A stretch of 53,971 nucleotides of DNA from Elusimicrobiales bacterium (GTDB taxonomy: Bacteria; Elusimicrobiota; Elusimicrobia; Elusimicrobiales; UBA9959), in contig JAILAB010000006.1 in assembly GCA_024681855.1 (NCBI GenBank), positions 1-53,971 of the forward strand. Reading direction: 5' to 3'. This document shows, piece by piece, positions 1 through 8,300 of the stretch (position 1 is the first letter of the stretch; the number at the start of each line of letters is the position of its first letter). Made by a program: the position numbers and the translations under genes. The notes under the pieces are model-generated. The model saw only the letters and a list, made by a program, of their open reading frames with translations, made no database searches and was not told the origin of the DNA.

Positions 1-145
1 TGGGCGCCGGAAAGTCAGTCTCCGTTTCCTATGCTCTATATTCTGCCATTTCCCGCAGGACTTTGTCAAGCCCGCGACTTTTTGCTTCTTCCAAACGGCT
101 TCTTCCTTTAAAGAGCTGCCCCCTTCTTCAGGGGAACATGCTTAT

Positions 146-175
146 ACTTTACCATATCTCCCGGATGCCTGTCAA
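146..175 (-). promoter_or_regulatory. Sigma70-like promoter, minus strand
   Basis: On the minus strand TTGACA (170-175) and TAAAGT (146-151) are 18 bases apart. Just downstream, at 118-137, the transcript could form a small hairpin (CCCCT facing AGGGG). Transcription would run toward the left end of the window. No clear gene follows inside the window, so the product is unknown: it may be a small RNA or a gene that continues outside. Confidence 0.35.
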
Positions 176-567
176 GCGGCTCCTGCCGCTTCACTGCCTC
201 ACGGGCTGAGCATATTCTTATTCTATCACATCTTGCCGCACTTTTGCAATACCTTAAGCCCTCCCCGCTGACAAAGATCTCACGCTGGATTAAAAAACAT
301 ATAAAGATCAATCCCGACGCAAAACGCTATGCTCCCTTGACAATTCCGGCGGGCGCTTAGCCCATCCGTCATTTTCCCTAGGCTCCACAAAGGGAAAGCG
401 CCGGCGAGGCCTTCCGTTCGAATCCAAATAGATCTCGCCGTTATTTGCCTCACTTAATTCTGATTGACGGAACAAAAACTTTGACGATAGCACATTAAAC
501 ATAATTTAAAGTAAAATTCTCCATGGAGCAGATAATAACGAAAGGATATATAAGATGAGCACTTATT

Positions 568-606
568 TTATAATTTTCCCGTCATGCTGAATTTATTTCA
601 GTCTCT
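568..606 (-). repeat. Dispersed MLKxxQHD-type repeat, copy 1
   Basis: Read on the minus strand, this contains CTGAAATAAATTCAGCATGA with an inner palindrome (CTGAA, five bases, TTCAG). It is followed by an AT-rich stretch shared with the copy at 4932-4976 (AAAATTATAAAA). The core resembles the widespread bacterial repeat whose translation reads MLKQVQHD; here the fourth codon is a stop. The two copies lie in opposite orientation about 4.3 kb apart. Confidence 0.6.
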
Positions 607-951
607 CTGCGCCTTAATGATATTGTAAAACAACTTCATGACGACGAAGTAATATTTGCGTTCCTTATAAATATATTGTGTCAAGACTTTTCTTTAACAG
701 AGCCAAACGAAAATTTTCAAGCACAAAAACAATCAATATTTTTCATGAAGATTTGCGCTTAATCGTTTAATTCGCTCACACAAAAAAGCATTTTGCAAAT
801 ACGAGAAGAATTAACTAAAATGTTGAAGAGATGAGTTATTTATCTATTCTAGAACCTTCTATTTTGAGATGAAAGCAGGATAAATACTGCCTATGCTGAT
901 GCTAGCAGAAACTGTAAAAAAACTGCCTTAAATCCGGCACGGAGTTAAATA

Positions 952-1584
952 ATGAAAACACCGGTAGACAGACAAAACTGGGACAGGGAGGAATATTTTC
1001 AGTTCTTCAGCCATTACGGAAACCCTTTTTTTACCGTAACGGCAGACATTGATGTTTCAGGAACATATATGCGGGCAAAAAAAGAGCACAGATCTTTTTT
1101 CATATATTCTCTTCATAAACTTCTTACGGTCATAAATACCATTGAGAACTTCCATTACCGTATTGACAGAAACGGTGATGTGGTAAAATACGACATTATA
1201 CATGTATCCCCCACAATAGGACGCACCGATGGTTCCTATGCCGCCACATTCATGGAATACTCGCCGGATTTCGACACATTTGAGAAAACGGCCAGGTCCG
1301 AAATTGAAAGGGCATTAAAAGGCAAAGGGCTTATGCTGAAACTTGAAAACGACCATGACGATGCAGTTTTTTTCAGCGCGCTGCCTTGGTTTTCGTTTAC
1401 GGAGATAGTTCATCCTTTTTACAGCGCAAAAGGGGCAGGAAATCCGCTGATAGCCACAGGCAGGCTTAAAAAGCAGGACAACGGCAGAATAATAATGCCA
1501 TTATCAATAAGCGCGCATCACGGTTTTGCCGACGGATATCACGCAGGCCAGTTCTTTATCAGGGCTGAACAGCTTATGAAATAA
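952..1584 (+). CDS. cat: Chloramphenicol acetyltransferase, type A
   Basis: This is a 210-residue protein, the usual size for trimeric type A CAT, which transfers acetyl from acetyl-CoA to the 3-hydroxyl of chloramphenicol in the cytoplasm. The catalytic motif HHxxxDG is present at residues 189-195, with His190 as the expected base and Asp194. The LPWFSFT segment matches the family PWxSFT block that carries the active-site serine. A weak ribosome site (CGGAG) lies about 10 bases before the ATG. No leader peptide or attenuator of the kind seen in Gram-positive cat genes is obvious. It sits alone at the edge of an AT-rich accessory block flanked by inverted repeats. Some CAT-family proteins act on other acceptors, so resistance is inferred, not shown. 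Confidence 0.88.
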   Translation: MKTPVDRQNWDREEYFQFFSHYGNPFFTVTADIDVSGTYMRAKKEHRSFFIYSLHKLLTVINTIENFHYRIDRNGDVVKYDIIHVSPTIGRTDGSYAATFMEYSPDFDTFEKTARSEIERALKGKGLMLKLENDHDDAVFFSALPWFSFTEIVHPFYSAKGAGNPLIATGRLKKQDNGRIIMPLSISAHHGFADGYHAGQFFIRAEQLMK

Positions 1585-1614
1585 CCGCATAACTGAAAAC
1601 TTTTTAATAATTTT

Positions 1615-3536
1615 ATGTCATTATATACACATCTGTTTGTGCTTTCAACCAAAATTCTTATAATAGCATCTTGGATAACAAGCGTTATACTGTTTTTTAA
1701 TTATGTGTATGAATCACTAAAGAAAGAAAAAAATAAAGGTTTTATAATAATTTTATTGTGTGCCGCAGGCATGCTTTTTATTGACTGCAATATTCCAATA
1801 CGCTCCGCTTATGATTCCGGTCATGATTTTCAAATGGCCGAAACAGATTTTTTCAAAACAGACAGATTTGCGTTCAAAGAGATTGCCTATTCTTTTACAG
1901 TAAATGTGACAGATATTCTTACAGGCAAAAATTTAAAATGTATTCTTTATCAGAATCAGATACTATCTATATTATCAATGATTCTGCTTTTCTGTACATT
2001 AAGAAGGCTAAGACTGACATTTCTGTCTTCTGTCGCAGGAACAGTATTGTTATCTTTTAATTTCAATTATCTGATAGCATCCTGCGCTATGGCAAGCGCC
2101 GCACACAATGTGTTTTTTTTCCTATGTGCCGTATCTGCTGCCTTTTTTTCTTTTGACAATAATATATGCCGAAAAAGAATTATATGGTTTTTCAGCAGCA
2201 TGACAGTGCTTATCATGTCCAGAGCAGAACTAACTCCGGCACCTCTGTTTGTTTTGATTGCTTCATTTTATACTGCCATAATAAAAAATAATTTAAAAGT
2301 GAAAAATTTTAATATTTTAGACTATATTATTCTCTGTTTTGGAACATTTACTTTACTATTTTCTTTTATAATATTTTTCTCATTTAACCCACAGGACCAA
2401 ATGGCATACATTAATTTGAAAAACATCTATCATTTTTCAAAATATCATATGATAAAACAGAATCTTGCCATTATGTTAGGCTATGGAAACAACAAAACAT
2501 ATGACACGATATTATATATACTAGTTCTTAAATTCTTTCTCATCGGAATGCTTTTTTTTTTGCTTTTGCGGGAAAAGCCATATCCGAAAAGAATACAACA
2601 AAAACTTCACAATAGCTTTTCTTGCAGCTTTTATTATAAATTCACTTTTATACGATGACCGGGGGACATATCCGCTCCATTTTGTAAGGCATACCGTCAT
2701 GTTCTGTCTTCCTATCTGTTTTCTGTTTTCTTTTACATATGAAGGATTTGTTTATGTCTTTTCAGAAAAAAATAAAAATTTTTTATGGATTACAATATTT
2801 TTCTTAACATCATATATCTTTTCAAACATACAAACAGTATTCTCTTTAAACAGTGAAATAAGAGCTAATGATATAACATGGGAGTTTTTAATTAACAATC
2901 AGGAAAAATTCAGCAAAGGTTATTATATTTCTGATGTTATGTCATACGGACATAAAGGTCTTATAAACAAATATTTTAACAATCGCAACTCTAATCCAAA
3001 TATAAAAAATATTGTTTATATCGCTCCTGAAATTTTTTCCGGCAAATCCAGGAACATGGATTTTACAAAGAATTTTATACCTTTAAAAACAGTGTCTATA
3101 CTTTACAAGCCATTTAATTATAGAAATTTTCAACAAGTCAAATATGAAATGCCTGTGCAATTCGGATTCTATAAAGAAACAGATCTGTCAAAAAAAAGAC
3201 ATGCAGATTTTAAAACGGCAATACCGTATAGATAAAATAATAGAAATTTTAAAAATCGCAAAAAAAGATTCTCCATACGATATTGAAAAAAAGAAACTGC
3301 TTGTATTGATATTAAGTCAAAACGGAACTGACTCCGAATACCTAAAAGAAATCAATGAAATACAAAGTTCACTTTCAGAAATAGAATATAATGAATTATT
3401 AACAGCCTCAGCAAATATCAAAGCGGACAAACAAAACAAAATCATTAATTTAATACGAGGATACGATCATGGAGGCCTTGTACTGTTTTGTGAATGGATA
3501 CTAAAAATTTACCAGTATCCAATAACCGAAAGATAA
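1615..3536 (+). pseudogene. Frameshifted polytopic membrane protein, GT-C-like
   Basis: Three consecutive frames (1615-2658, 2699-3235 within a longer open frame, and 3144-3536) join into one protein of about 640 residues if one base is removed at each of two homopolymers. One is T10 at 2552-2561, where T9 keeps the frame. The other is A8 at 3190-3197, where A7 keeps the frame. The first part has many membrane segments and an early loop with acidic and His residues (DSGHD), as in GT-C membrane glycosyltransferases. The last part is soluble and Lys-rich. The DNA is much more AT-rich than its neighbours, which suggests transfer. I cannot tell decay from phase variation or assembly error. The sugar-transfer role is inferred from architecture only. 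The 718-residue protein at 41646-43802 has the same general layout. Confidence 0.6.
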
Positions 3537-3627
3537 TGTTTAAAACACCAGATACAAAGAAATCGCAATTATGAGCGTCCCTTAATCAGCATATAAGCGA
3601 CAAATGATCTTAGCGGCCAGATCTAAG

Positions 3628-4860
3628 TTAAGAAAGGAAAAAGGCATATATTAAACAATTAGCAATTGTAAGCGGCAACCCTATTTTTGAAAATTCCCAT
3701 ACGCTTATGCTGCCTTCTCCCCGTCTTTCCGCAGCCTGAATTATTATAATATTGCTTGCCGCTCCAAGCATAAATAAATTTCCCGCAGTAGTAGAGGCAG
3801 CAGCCAAAGCCATATACGAGCTTATATCCGCTCCAGTCTCCTGGAGAAGAGGCACATATAAAGCAGCTAGCGGAACATTTGAAATAAGCTGGCTTAGCAG
3901 AACGCTTATTGCCATTATCGCTGATACTGAGGAAATATCTGCCCCGCTTTTGCCTATAATATGCTGGAATATTCCAGTATCCCACACAGCCTGCATAAGA
4001 ATGAACATGGAAACAAAAAAAGCTAAAGTGCGCCAATCTATGCCGCGCAAGATCTCAAAACGGCGAGGGCTAAAAACAATGCCAGGAATGGCAGCAGCTA
4101 TGGCAATCCATACAAGGCTAAAATCTGATGACGGGAAAAAGGATACGGACAATATTTTAAGCAGTATCGCAACTAAAACCGTAATAACTGTTATTTTTGC
4201 CAAAAAAGCAAGATGCGGATCTTTAACCCGTTCCCGATGATGCCTTATCGGGCATCTGGTAAAATCCGCCGGATAAAATAGTTTTATAAAAAGACATACG
4301 AGAGCAAGATTAATAGCAGCAGGGATAAAAAGATATTTAATAAATTCAATAAATGGGGCTGCCATGCCGCTTTTGACAGCAATTAAAAGATTTTGCGGAT
4401 TGCCGATAGGGCTTGCTGCGCTGCCGCATGTTACCGCAAAAGCCAGAGCCAGCATCAGCTCTTTAGCTTTTATTCCATATTTCCTGGCCATGAGCAAAGC
4501 TACCGGAGTGCCAATTACTGCAATTGTGTCATTCATGAATATTGCAGATGCAAAGCCCATAAAAAAAACAAGGCTTATCAATAATGTCTCTTTAGTTCTC
4601 GCCCTGCGGAAAATCCGATACTGAGCCCTGGCAAGCCAGCCGCTCATTTCCAGTGTTTGTCCGGCGTAAAACATTCCAAAAAGGAATATTATGACTTCCC
4701 AGTCTATAGCCTTTAAAGCAGCGGAAGGAGAGATTCCTCCTGAAATAAGCGAAACAATAGCCCCTCCAGCCATTACCGCCCATATTGGAAAACGATACTT
4801 TCCTATTTTCCTTACAGCAATAAGGAAAAAAACTATGGCCAGGATGAGAATCTCCTTCAT
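3628..4860 (-). CDS. ArsB/NhaD-type anion or ion permease
   Basis: This is a 410-residue integral membrane protein with about ten or eleven hydrophobic segments. The sequence around GNPQNLLI, and the preceding MNDTIAVIGTPVALL, are hallmarks of the ion transporter superfamily that includes ArsB, NhaD and the SLC13/CitM permeases. The internal two-fold organisation fits: a second half begins near residue 205 after a basic loop. It ends at the membrane without a soluble domain. No ars genes (arsR, arsC, arsA) lie nearby, so arsenite export is not supported. A sodium/proton or organic anion role is equally possible. It is convergent with the broken membrane gene. Confidence 0.8.
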   Translation of the reverse strand: MKEILILAIVFFLIAVRKIGKYRFPIWAVMAGGAIVSLISGGISPSAALKAIDWEVIIFLFGMFYAGQTLEMSGWLARAQYRIFRRARTKETLLISLVFFMGFASAIFMNDTIAVIGTPVALLMARKYGIKAKELMLALAFAVTCGSAASPIGNPQNLLIAVKSGMAAPFIEFIKYLFIPAAINLALVCLFIKLFYPADFTRCPIRHHRERVKDPHLAFLAKITVITVLVAILLKILSVSFFPSSDFSLVWIAIAAAIPGIVFSPRRFEILRGIDWRTLAFFVSMFILMQAVWDTGIFQHIIGKSGADISSVSAIMAISVLLSQLISNVPLAALYVPLLQETGADISSYMALAAASTTAGNLFMLGAASNIIIIQAAERRGEGSISVWEFSKIGLPLTIANCLIYAFFLS

Positions 4861-4931
4861 ACTTTTTTAATAGTATCATTTCCGAATTATATAAGAAAAG
4901 AAAAAAGCTTTTTTAATAGCTCATTAGTCCG

Positions 4932-4976
4932 TATATATGCTGAAATAAATTCAGCATGATGAAAAAAATTATAAAA
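4932..4976 (+). repeat. Dispersed MLKxxQHD-type repeat, copy 2
   Basis: The plus strand reads TGCTGAAATAAATTCAGCA (4938-4956), a perfect 7-base inverted repeat around ATAAA, followed by TGATGAAA and an AT tail. In frame from ATG it reads M-L-K-stop-I-Q-H-D. It is the inverted partner of the copy at 568-606. It sits in the intergenic space before the peptide transporter gene. Confidence 0.65.
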
Positions 4977-5095
4977 CCAATACTATTCTTATTACAGAGA
5001 GAATATAAAAATAAAAACATAAAAATCAAAGAAAATACTATAATTTCTTTAAAGCAAGGCAAAAAAGCCATGCTGTCTATATTCTAAGGAGCATT

Positions 5096-6559
5096 ATGAA
5101 ACTTACACAAAATCAGCCTAAAGGACTTTTCCTTTTGTTTTTTGTAGAAATGTGGGAGAGATTTTCCTACTATGGAATGAGAGCTCTTCTCGTGCTTTAT
5201 ATGTGGAAAGTCCTTCAGTTCTCGCAGGAACAGGCCAGCCATATATACGGCTGGTATACCGGAATGGTATATCTTACACCTCTTCTCGGCGGTTATATTG
5301 CTGACAGATACTTGGGGCAGCGCAAAGCAATCCTGATTGGCGGCCTTCTAATGGCCATAGGAGAATTCTGCATGGCTTCAACTCATCTGCCGATATTCTT
5401 TACGGCACTGATACTTATCATAATAGGAAACGGCTTCTTCAAACCTAATATATCAACAATTGTCGGAACATTGTACACACCTGAACAGAATGCCCTTCGG
5501 GATGCCGGCTTCACAATATTCTATATGGGAATAAATATCGGAGCATTCTTTTCTCCGCTTGTCTGCGGCACTATCGGAGAAAAAATCGGGTTCAATTATG
5601 GTTTTATCTGCGCCGGCGTCGGAATGCTTATAGGCCTTGCATGGTATCTGATACAGCAGGAAAAACTGCTTGGCGATAACTGCAAAAAACCGGCAAAGCC
5701 ATCATATAATTTTGGAATGCCTGTTGGAATGGTAACTGCTCTTTTGATATTTCTGGTACTTTGCGCAATGCAGTTCAGCGGCTATCACATAAAAGAAGCC
5801 ATACCTGCATGGGTATATGCCATTCTCGGCGTAGCAGCTATAGGTTATGGAATTTACTCAATGCTTAAAGGGCCTTCCACTCTTACGACAGTAGAAAAAC
5901 AGAGAATAGCCGTTATTTTCATAATGACATTCTTCTGCATATTCTTCTGGGCGGCCTTTGAACAGGCAGGCAGTTCTCTGACATTCTTTGCAGAAGAAGA
6001 GACAAATCGCGTTATAAGTCTTGGAAGCTGGAGCTGGGAAATGCCCACAAGCTATTTCCAGGCAGTGAACCCTCTGCTAATAGTTTTATTAGCACCGCTT
6101 TTCTCTTCAATGTGGCTTAAGCTGAAAGACATGAATAAAGAGCCGAGTGCTCCCATAAAATTTGCAATGGGTCTTGGAATGCTTGCAATAGGCTTCGTTG
6201 TAATGATAGCGGCAGCCGCACTTGCCGCTCCGGATGCTGACGGCAACATAAACAAGGTAGGCATATTCTGGCTGATATTCGCCTATATGTTCCATACAAT
6301 GGGTGAACTCTGCCTGTCACCGATAGGTCTTTCCTTAATTACCAAACTTGCGCCTGCCCAGTTTACCTCACTCATGATGGGAATATGGTTCCTCTCTTCA
6401 TGCGCAGCAAACTTCATTGGCGGATTCTTCGCCGGCAATTACAAGGAAATGAACCACTCCGTATTCTTTACAATCCCTACGGCGACAGCTGCTGTCTCTG
6501 CAGTACTGCTGCTCATACTCACTCCTAAGCTTAATAAGTGGATGAATGGCGTAAAATAA
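5096..6559 (+). CDS. Proton-coupled oligopeptide transporter, POT/PTR2 family
   Basis: This is a 487-residue inner-membrane transporter of the major facilitator superfamily that imports di- and tripeptides with protons. The N-terminal EMWERFSYYGMRALL matches the POT ExxERFxYYG signature needed for proton coupling. GGYIADRYLGQRK and NGFFKPNISTIVG are the two PTR2 signatures. About fourteen hydrophobic segments are visible, and length is typical of bacterial DtpT-like members. AAGGAG lies about 6 bases before the ATG, and a strong terminator follows, so it is transcribed alone. Peptide uptake fits an amino-acid-fermenting gut anaerobe and the secreted clostripain-like peptidase further along. 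Confidence in family is high; substrate range is inferred. Confidence 0.95.
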   Translation: MKLTQNQPKGLFLLFFVEMWERFSYYGMRALLVLYMWKVLQFSQEQASHIYGWYTGMVYLTPLLGGYIADRYLGQRKAILIGGLLMAIGEFCMASTHLPIFFTALILIIIGNGFFKPNISTIVGTLYTPEQNALRDAGFTIFYMGINIGAFFSPLVCGTIGEKIGFNYGFICAGVGMLIGLAWYLIQQEKLLGDNCKKPAKPSYNFGMPVGMVTALLIFLVLCAMQFSGYHIKEAIPAWVYAILGVAAIGYGIYSMLKGPSTLTTVEKQRIAVIFIMTFFCIFFWAAFEQAGSSLTFFAEEETNRVISLGSWSWEMPTSYFQAVNPLLIVLLAPLFSSMWLKLKDMNKEPSAPIKFAMGLGMLAIGFVVMIAAAALAAPDADGNINKVGIFWLIFAYMFHTMGELCLSPIGLSLITKLAPAQFTSLMMGIWFLSSCAANFIGGFFAGNYKEMNHSVFFTIPTATAAVSAVLLLILTPKLNKWMNGVK

Positions 6560-6587
6560 GCATAATGCTTACTTTAATGTTCTAAAT

Positions 6588-6617
6588 AAAAACCCGGCTT
6601 GCCAGCCGGGTTTTTTT
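6588..6617 (+). terminator. Rho-independent terminator after the peptide transporter
   Basis: ACCCGGCT and AGCCGGGT form a perfect 8-base stem with a 4-base loop, followed by a run of seven T. It ends the transporter transcript. A run of A on the other side means it may also serve the convergent flavoprotein gene. Confidence 0.9.
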
Positions 6618-6647
6618 ATTTATATAGAAAAGCAGAATATGAAAAGC

Positions 6648-7250
6648 TTATTTAACCGTATGGCTTAGCTCCTCAGCCAAGATTTTAGCTTGCTCAAAAG
6701 CCCTGGAAAGAATCTTTTCCTCATTGCTGCCTTTGATATCCAGGTTTTCCGCTTGAATAATATGGCATTTGGTTATTCCTAAGAGCTGGCAGGAAATGTC
6801 TCTGATATAGCCGAAACCAAAATCCCCATAAACAGGCCCTCCGGCGGTGCTTATATAAACCAAATGCTCTGCCTTGCACAGGCCTTGGGGCCTGCCGTCA
6901 GGCAGATATCTGAATGAAAGCCCGTCAACACAGATGTTCTCTATATAAATTTTAAGCAGTGAAGGAAAAGAGAAATCCCAATACGGGGCGGCTATAACCA
7001 GCATGCCGGCCCCGGCAAATTTTCTGGCAGCATCAAATGCTGGCGAAGAAAAATTGCCGGATTCTGAGCATTTATTACGGAAAGAGATAAAATCCTCGTC
7101 AAGAGGCTTTAGATTTCCTATTTCATATTCCTTAAGCAAATCATAACGGGAAGCTTTGCAAGGAAGAAAAGAAAGGAACTTTTCAGCAATGAGCAAAGTC
7201 CTGGAATTCTTTCTCACGCAGGCATTAATAAAAAGAATATTGTTTTCCAC
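6648..7250 (-). CDS. FMN-dependent NADH-azoreductase-like flavoprotein
   Basis: This is a 200-residue flavodoxin-fold protein. The early ILFINACVRKNSRT is the phosphate-binding loop, APYWDFSFPSLLKIYIE is the AzoR/NQO-type helix after the second strand, and VYISTAGG near residue 131 is the family motif that contacts FMN. Such enzymes use NAD(P)H to reduce azo compounds or quinones in the cytoplasm. The start used is GTG, because it places the first beta strand immediately after it; no good ribosome site is visible. It is followed by the POT terminator region and preceded by the DUF6273 gene on the same strand with a 31-base gap. True azo substrate is not implied. Confidence 0.82.
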   Translation of the reverse strand: MENNILFINACVRKNSRTLLIAEKFLSFLPCKASRYDLLKEYEIGNLKPLDEDFISFRNKCSESGNFSSPAFDAARKFAGAGMLVIAAPYWDFSFPSLLKIYIENICVDGLSFRYLPDGRPQGLCKAEHLVYISTAGGPVYGDFGFGYIRDISCQLLGITKCHIIQAENLDIKGSNEEKILSRAFEQAKILAEELSHTVK

Positions 7251-7281
7251 AGAATGATTTACATCAGGGGAGCAGCCAATG

Positions 7282-8229
7282 CTATTTTTTCCTAATGATT
7301 ATAGCCGGCCTCACAGCTATGCTTTTCAGCACTACAAATTCTCCCTCTCTTTTAACTTTACCCTTATAGCTGACATAAGCTGCGCTTACGTTCATGCTGC
7401 CAGGAGTGGCAAGCCACCACCAGGAAGTGCCATTCTTAAATTCTGACGCGCCTCTGGTTACCGCATAGGGAGTGGGAAACATAGTTCGCTCAGCATCATC
7501 TTTAAAATATTTTAAGGCTTCTTCAGCGCTAAGTATAAAGGGTTTTTTTTCCAACATAGACTTTTCATCGGCATTAAAAGCCGTATCTGAAAAATCTCTT
7601 GCAAGCCAGGCTGCAAGCGAGCTGTTTTCAAATTGATTGCCACTTTCCATGTCATTATAAGCATGAACATCCAAACCCTTATCGCTTATAAGCAGCATAG
7701 AAGTGTCATTTTCTGCCAATACAAGCCACTCTATCGGCTTCTTTATTCCGTTTTCAAAAAAAGGATAATTTCCCAAAATAATTATTTTTTTAGACTTATG
7801 ATTAAAATTAGGATTAAATAAAAAGTCCGATGCAATTGGAGATGCAGGCTTCAAAGCAGGAGCTGCAGGTTTAGGCATTTCTGGCTTCAGAATAGGCGAA
7901 ACCTGAATATCCGCTGCCTCCTGATTAGCCTGTTCCTGCAATTCTTTTTCATATGCTTTTTCCATATTCTGAAGACGGATATTCAGCAGTTTGTCAGAAG
8001 GGGAATCTTCAAGACAGGCATAATACAGTTTATTAAAAAATTTATGCCAGCCAGGATGTCTGCCTTCATAAGACTTAAAGAATGCAGGCTTCAAAGCAAA
8101 GAGAAAAGCGCAGAAACCCTTATCATTATTAACAAAAAGCTCATAAAGACGCTTCATGTCTGGCACAGATATAGCAATAAGCAGATCACGCAAAGTATCG
8201 AATTCTTGTTCTCTAAAATTAAATGTCAT
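7282..8229 (-). CDS. DUF6273 domain protein with N-terminal helical domain
   Basis: This is a 315-residue protein in two parts. Residues 1-110 are helical, followed by a Pro/Ala-rich linker (about 115-140). The C-terminal domain from about residue 148 has the DUF6273 pattern: IILGNYPF, PIEWLVL, LLISDKGLD, SLAAWLARDF, PFILSAEEALKYF, TSWWWLATPG and a final AVRPAI. No signal peptide or membrane segment is seen, so it is probably cytoplasmic. DUF6273 is common in gut bacteria and has no established function. It resembles sulfatase-modifying or lectin-like beta folds only in general pattern. It lies between pbpC and the azoreductase gene on the same strand, but a link in function is not evident. 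Confidence 0.65.
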   Translation of the reverse strand: MTFNFREQEFDTLRDLLIAISVPDMKRLYELFVNNDKGFCAFLFALKPAFFKSYEGRHPGWHKFFNKLYYACLEDSPSDKLLNIRLQNMEKAYEKELQEQANQEAADIQVSPILKPEMPKPAAPALKPASPIASDFLFNPNFNHKSKKIIILGNYPFFENGIKKPIEWLVLAENDTSMLLISDKGLDVHAYNDMESGNQFENSSLAAWLARDFSDTAFNADEKSMLEKKPFILSAEEALKYFKDDAERTMFPTPYAVTRGASEFKNGTSWWWLATPGSMNVSAAYVSYKGKVKREGEFVVLKSIAVRPAIIIRKK

Positions 8230-8300
8230 AATTATATGTTATATTTTATAAAATATCAATTCAAAAAATTTTATACTGAAAACAAAATCAAGCTCCTATT

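Larger units (their letters stand above)
1..951. other. Left-edge region without a supported gene
   Basis: I see no convincing gene here. Two short minus-strand frames exist (about 108-311 and 308-502). Their reading is interrupted, their composition is mixed, and neither matches a family I know. A third minus-strand frame ends at a stop at 29-31 and reads like protein for about 30 codons (ending REMAEYRA), but a stop lies close upstream. The stretch could be a decayed gene or a non-coding RNA. A G+C-richer part (about 340-420) can fold, with the arms TTTCCCT and AGGGAAA facing each other. From about 500 to 950 the DNA is AT-rich and holds one copy of a dispersed repeat; the rest shows nothing I can name. 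Confidence 0.4.

Noticed and set aside
29-150. Possible RNase P RNA, tmRNA or SRP RNA on either strand
   Set aside because: None of the universally conserved blocks of these RNAs could be found.
420-428. GTTCGAATCC, a tRNA T-loop-like motif
   Set aside because: The flanking bases cannot form the T stem and no other tRNA arm is near.
108-502. Two short minus-strand frames at the left edge as genes
   Set aside because: They overlap, change frame and match no known family; composition and folding suggest non-coding or decayed DNA.
3752-4240. Plus-strand open frame opposite the permease
   Set aside because: It is the antisense shadow of a complete membrane protein gene with recognisable motifs.
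3628-4860. Arsenic resistance operon
   Set aside because: The permease family fits, but arsR, arsC and arsA are absent and the family has other substrates.
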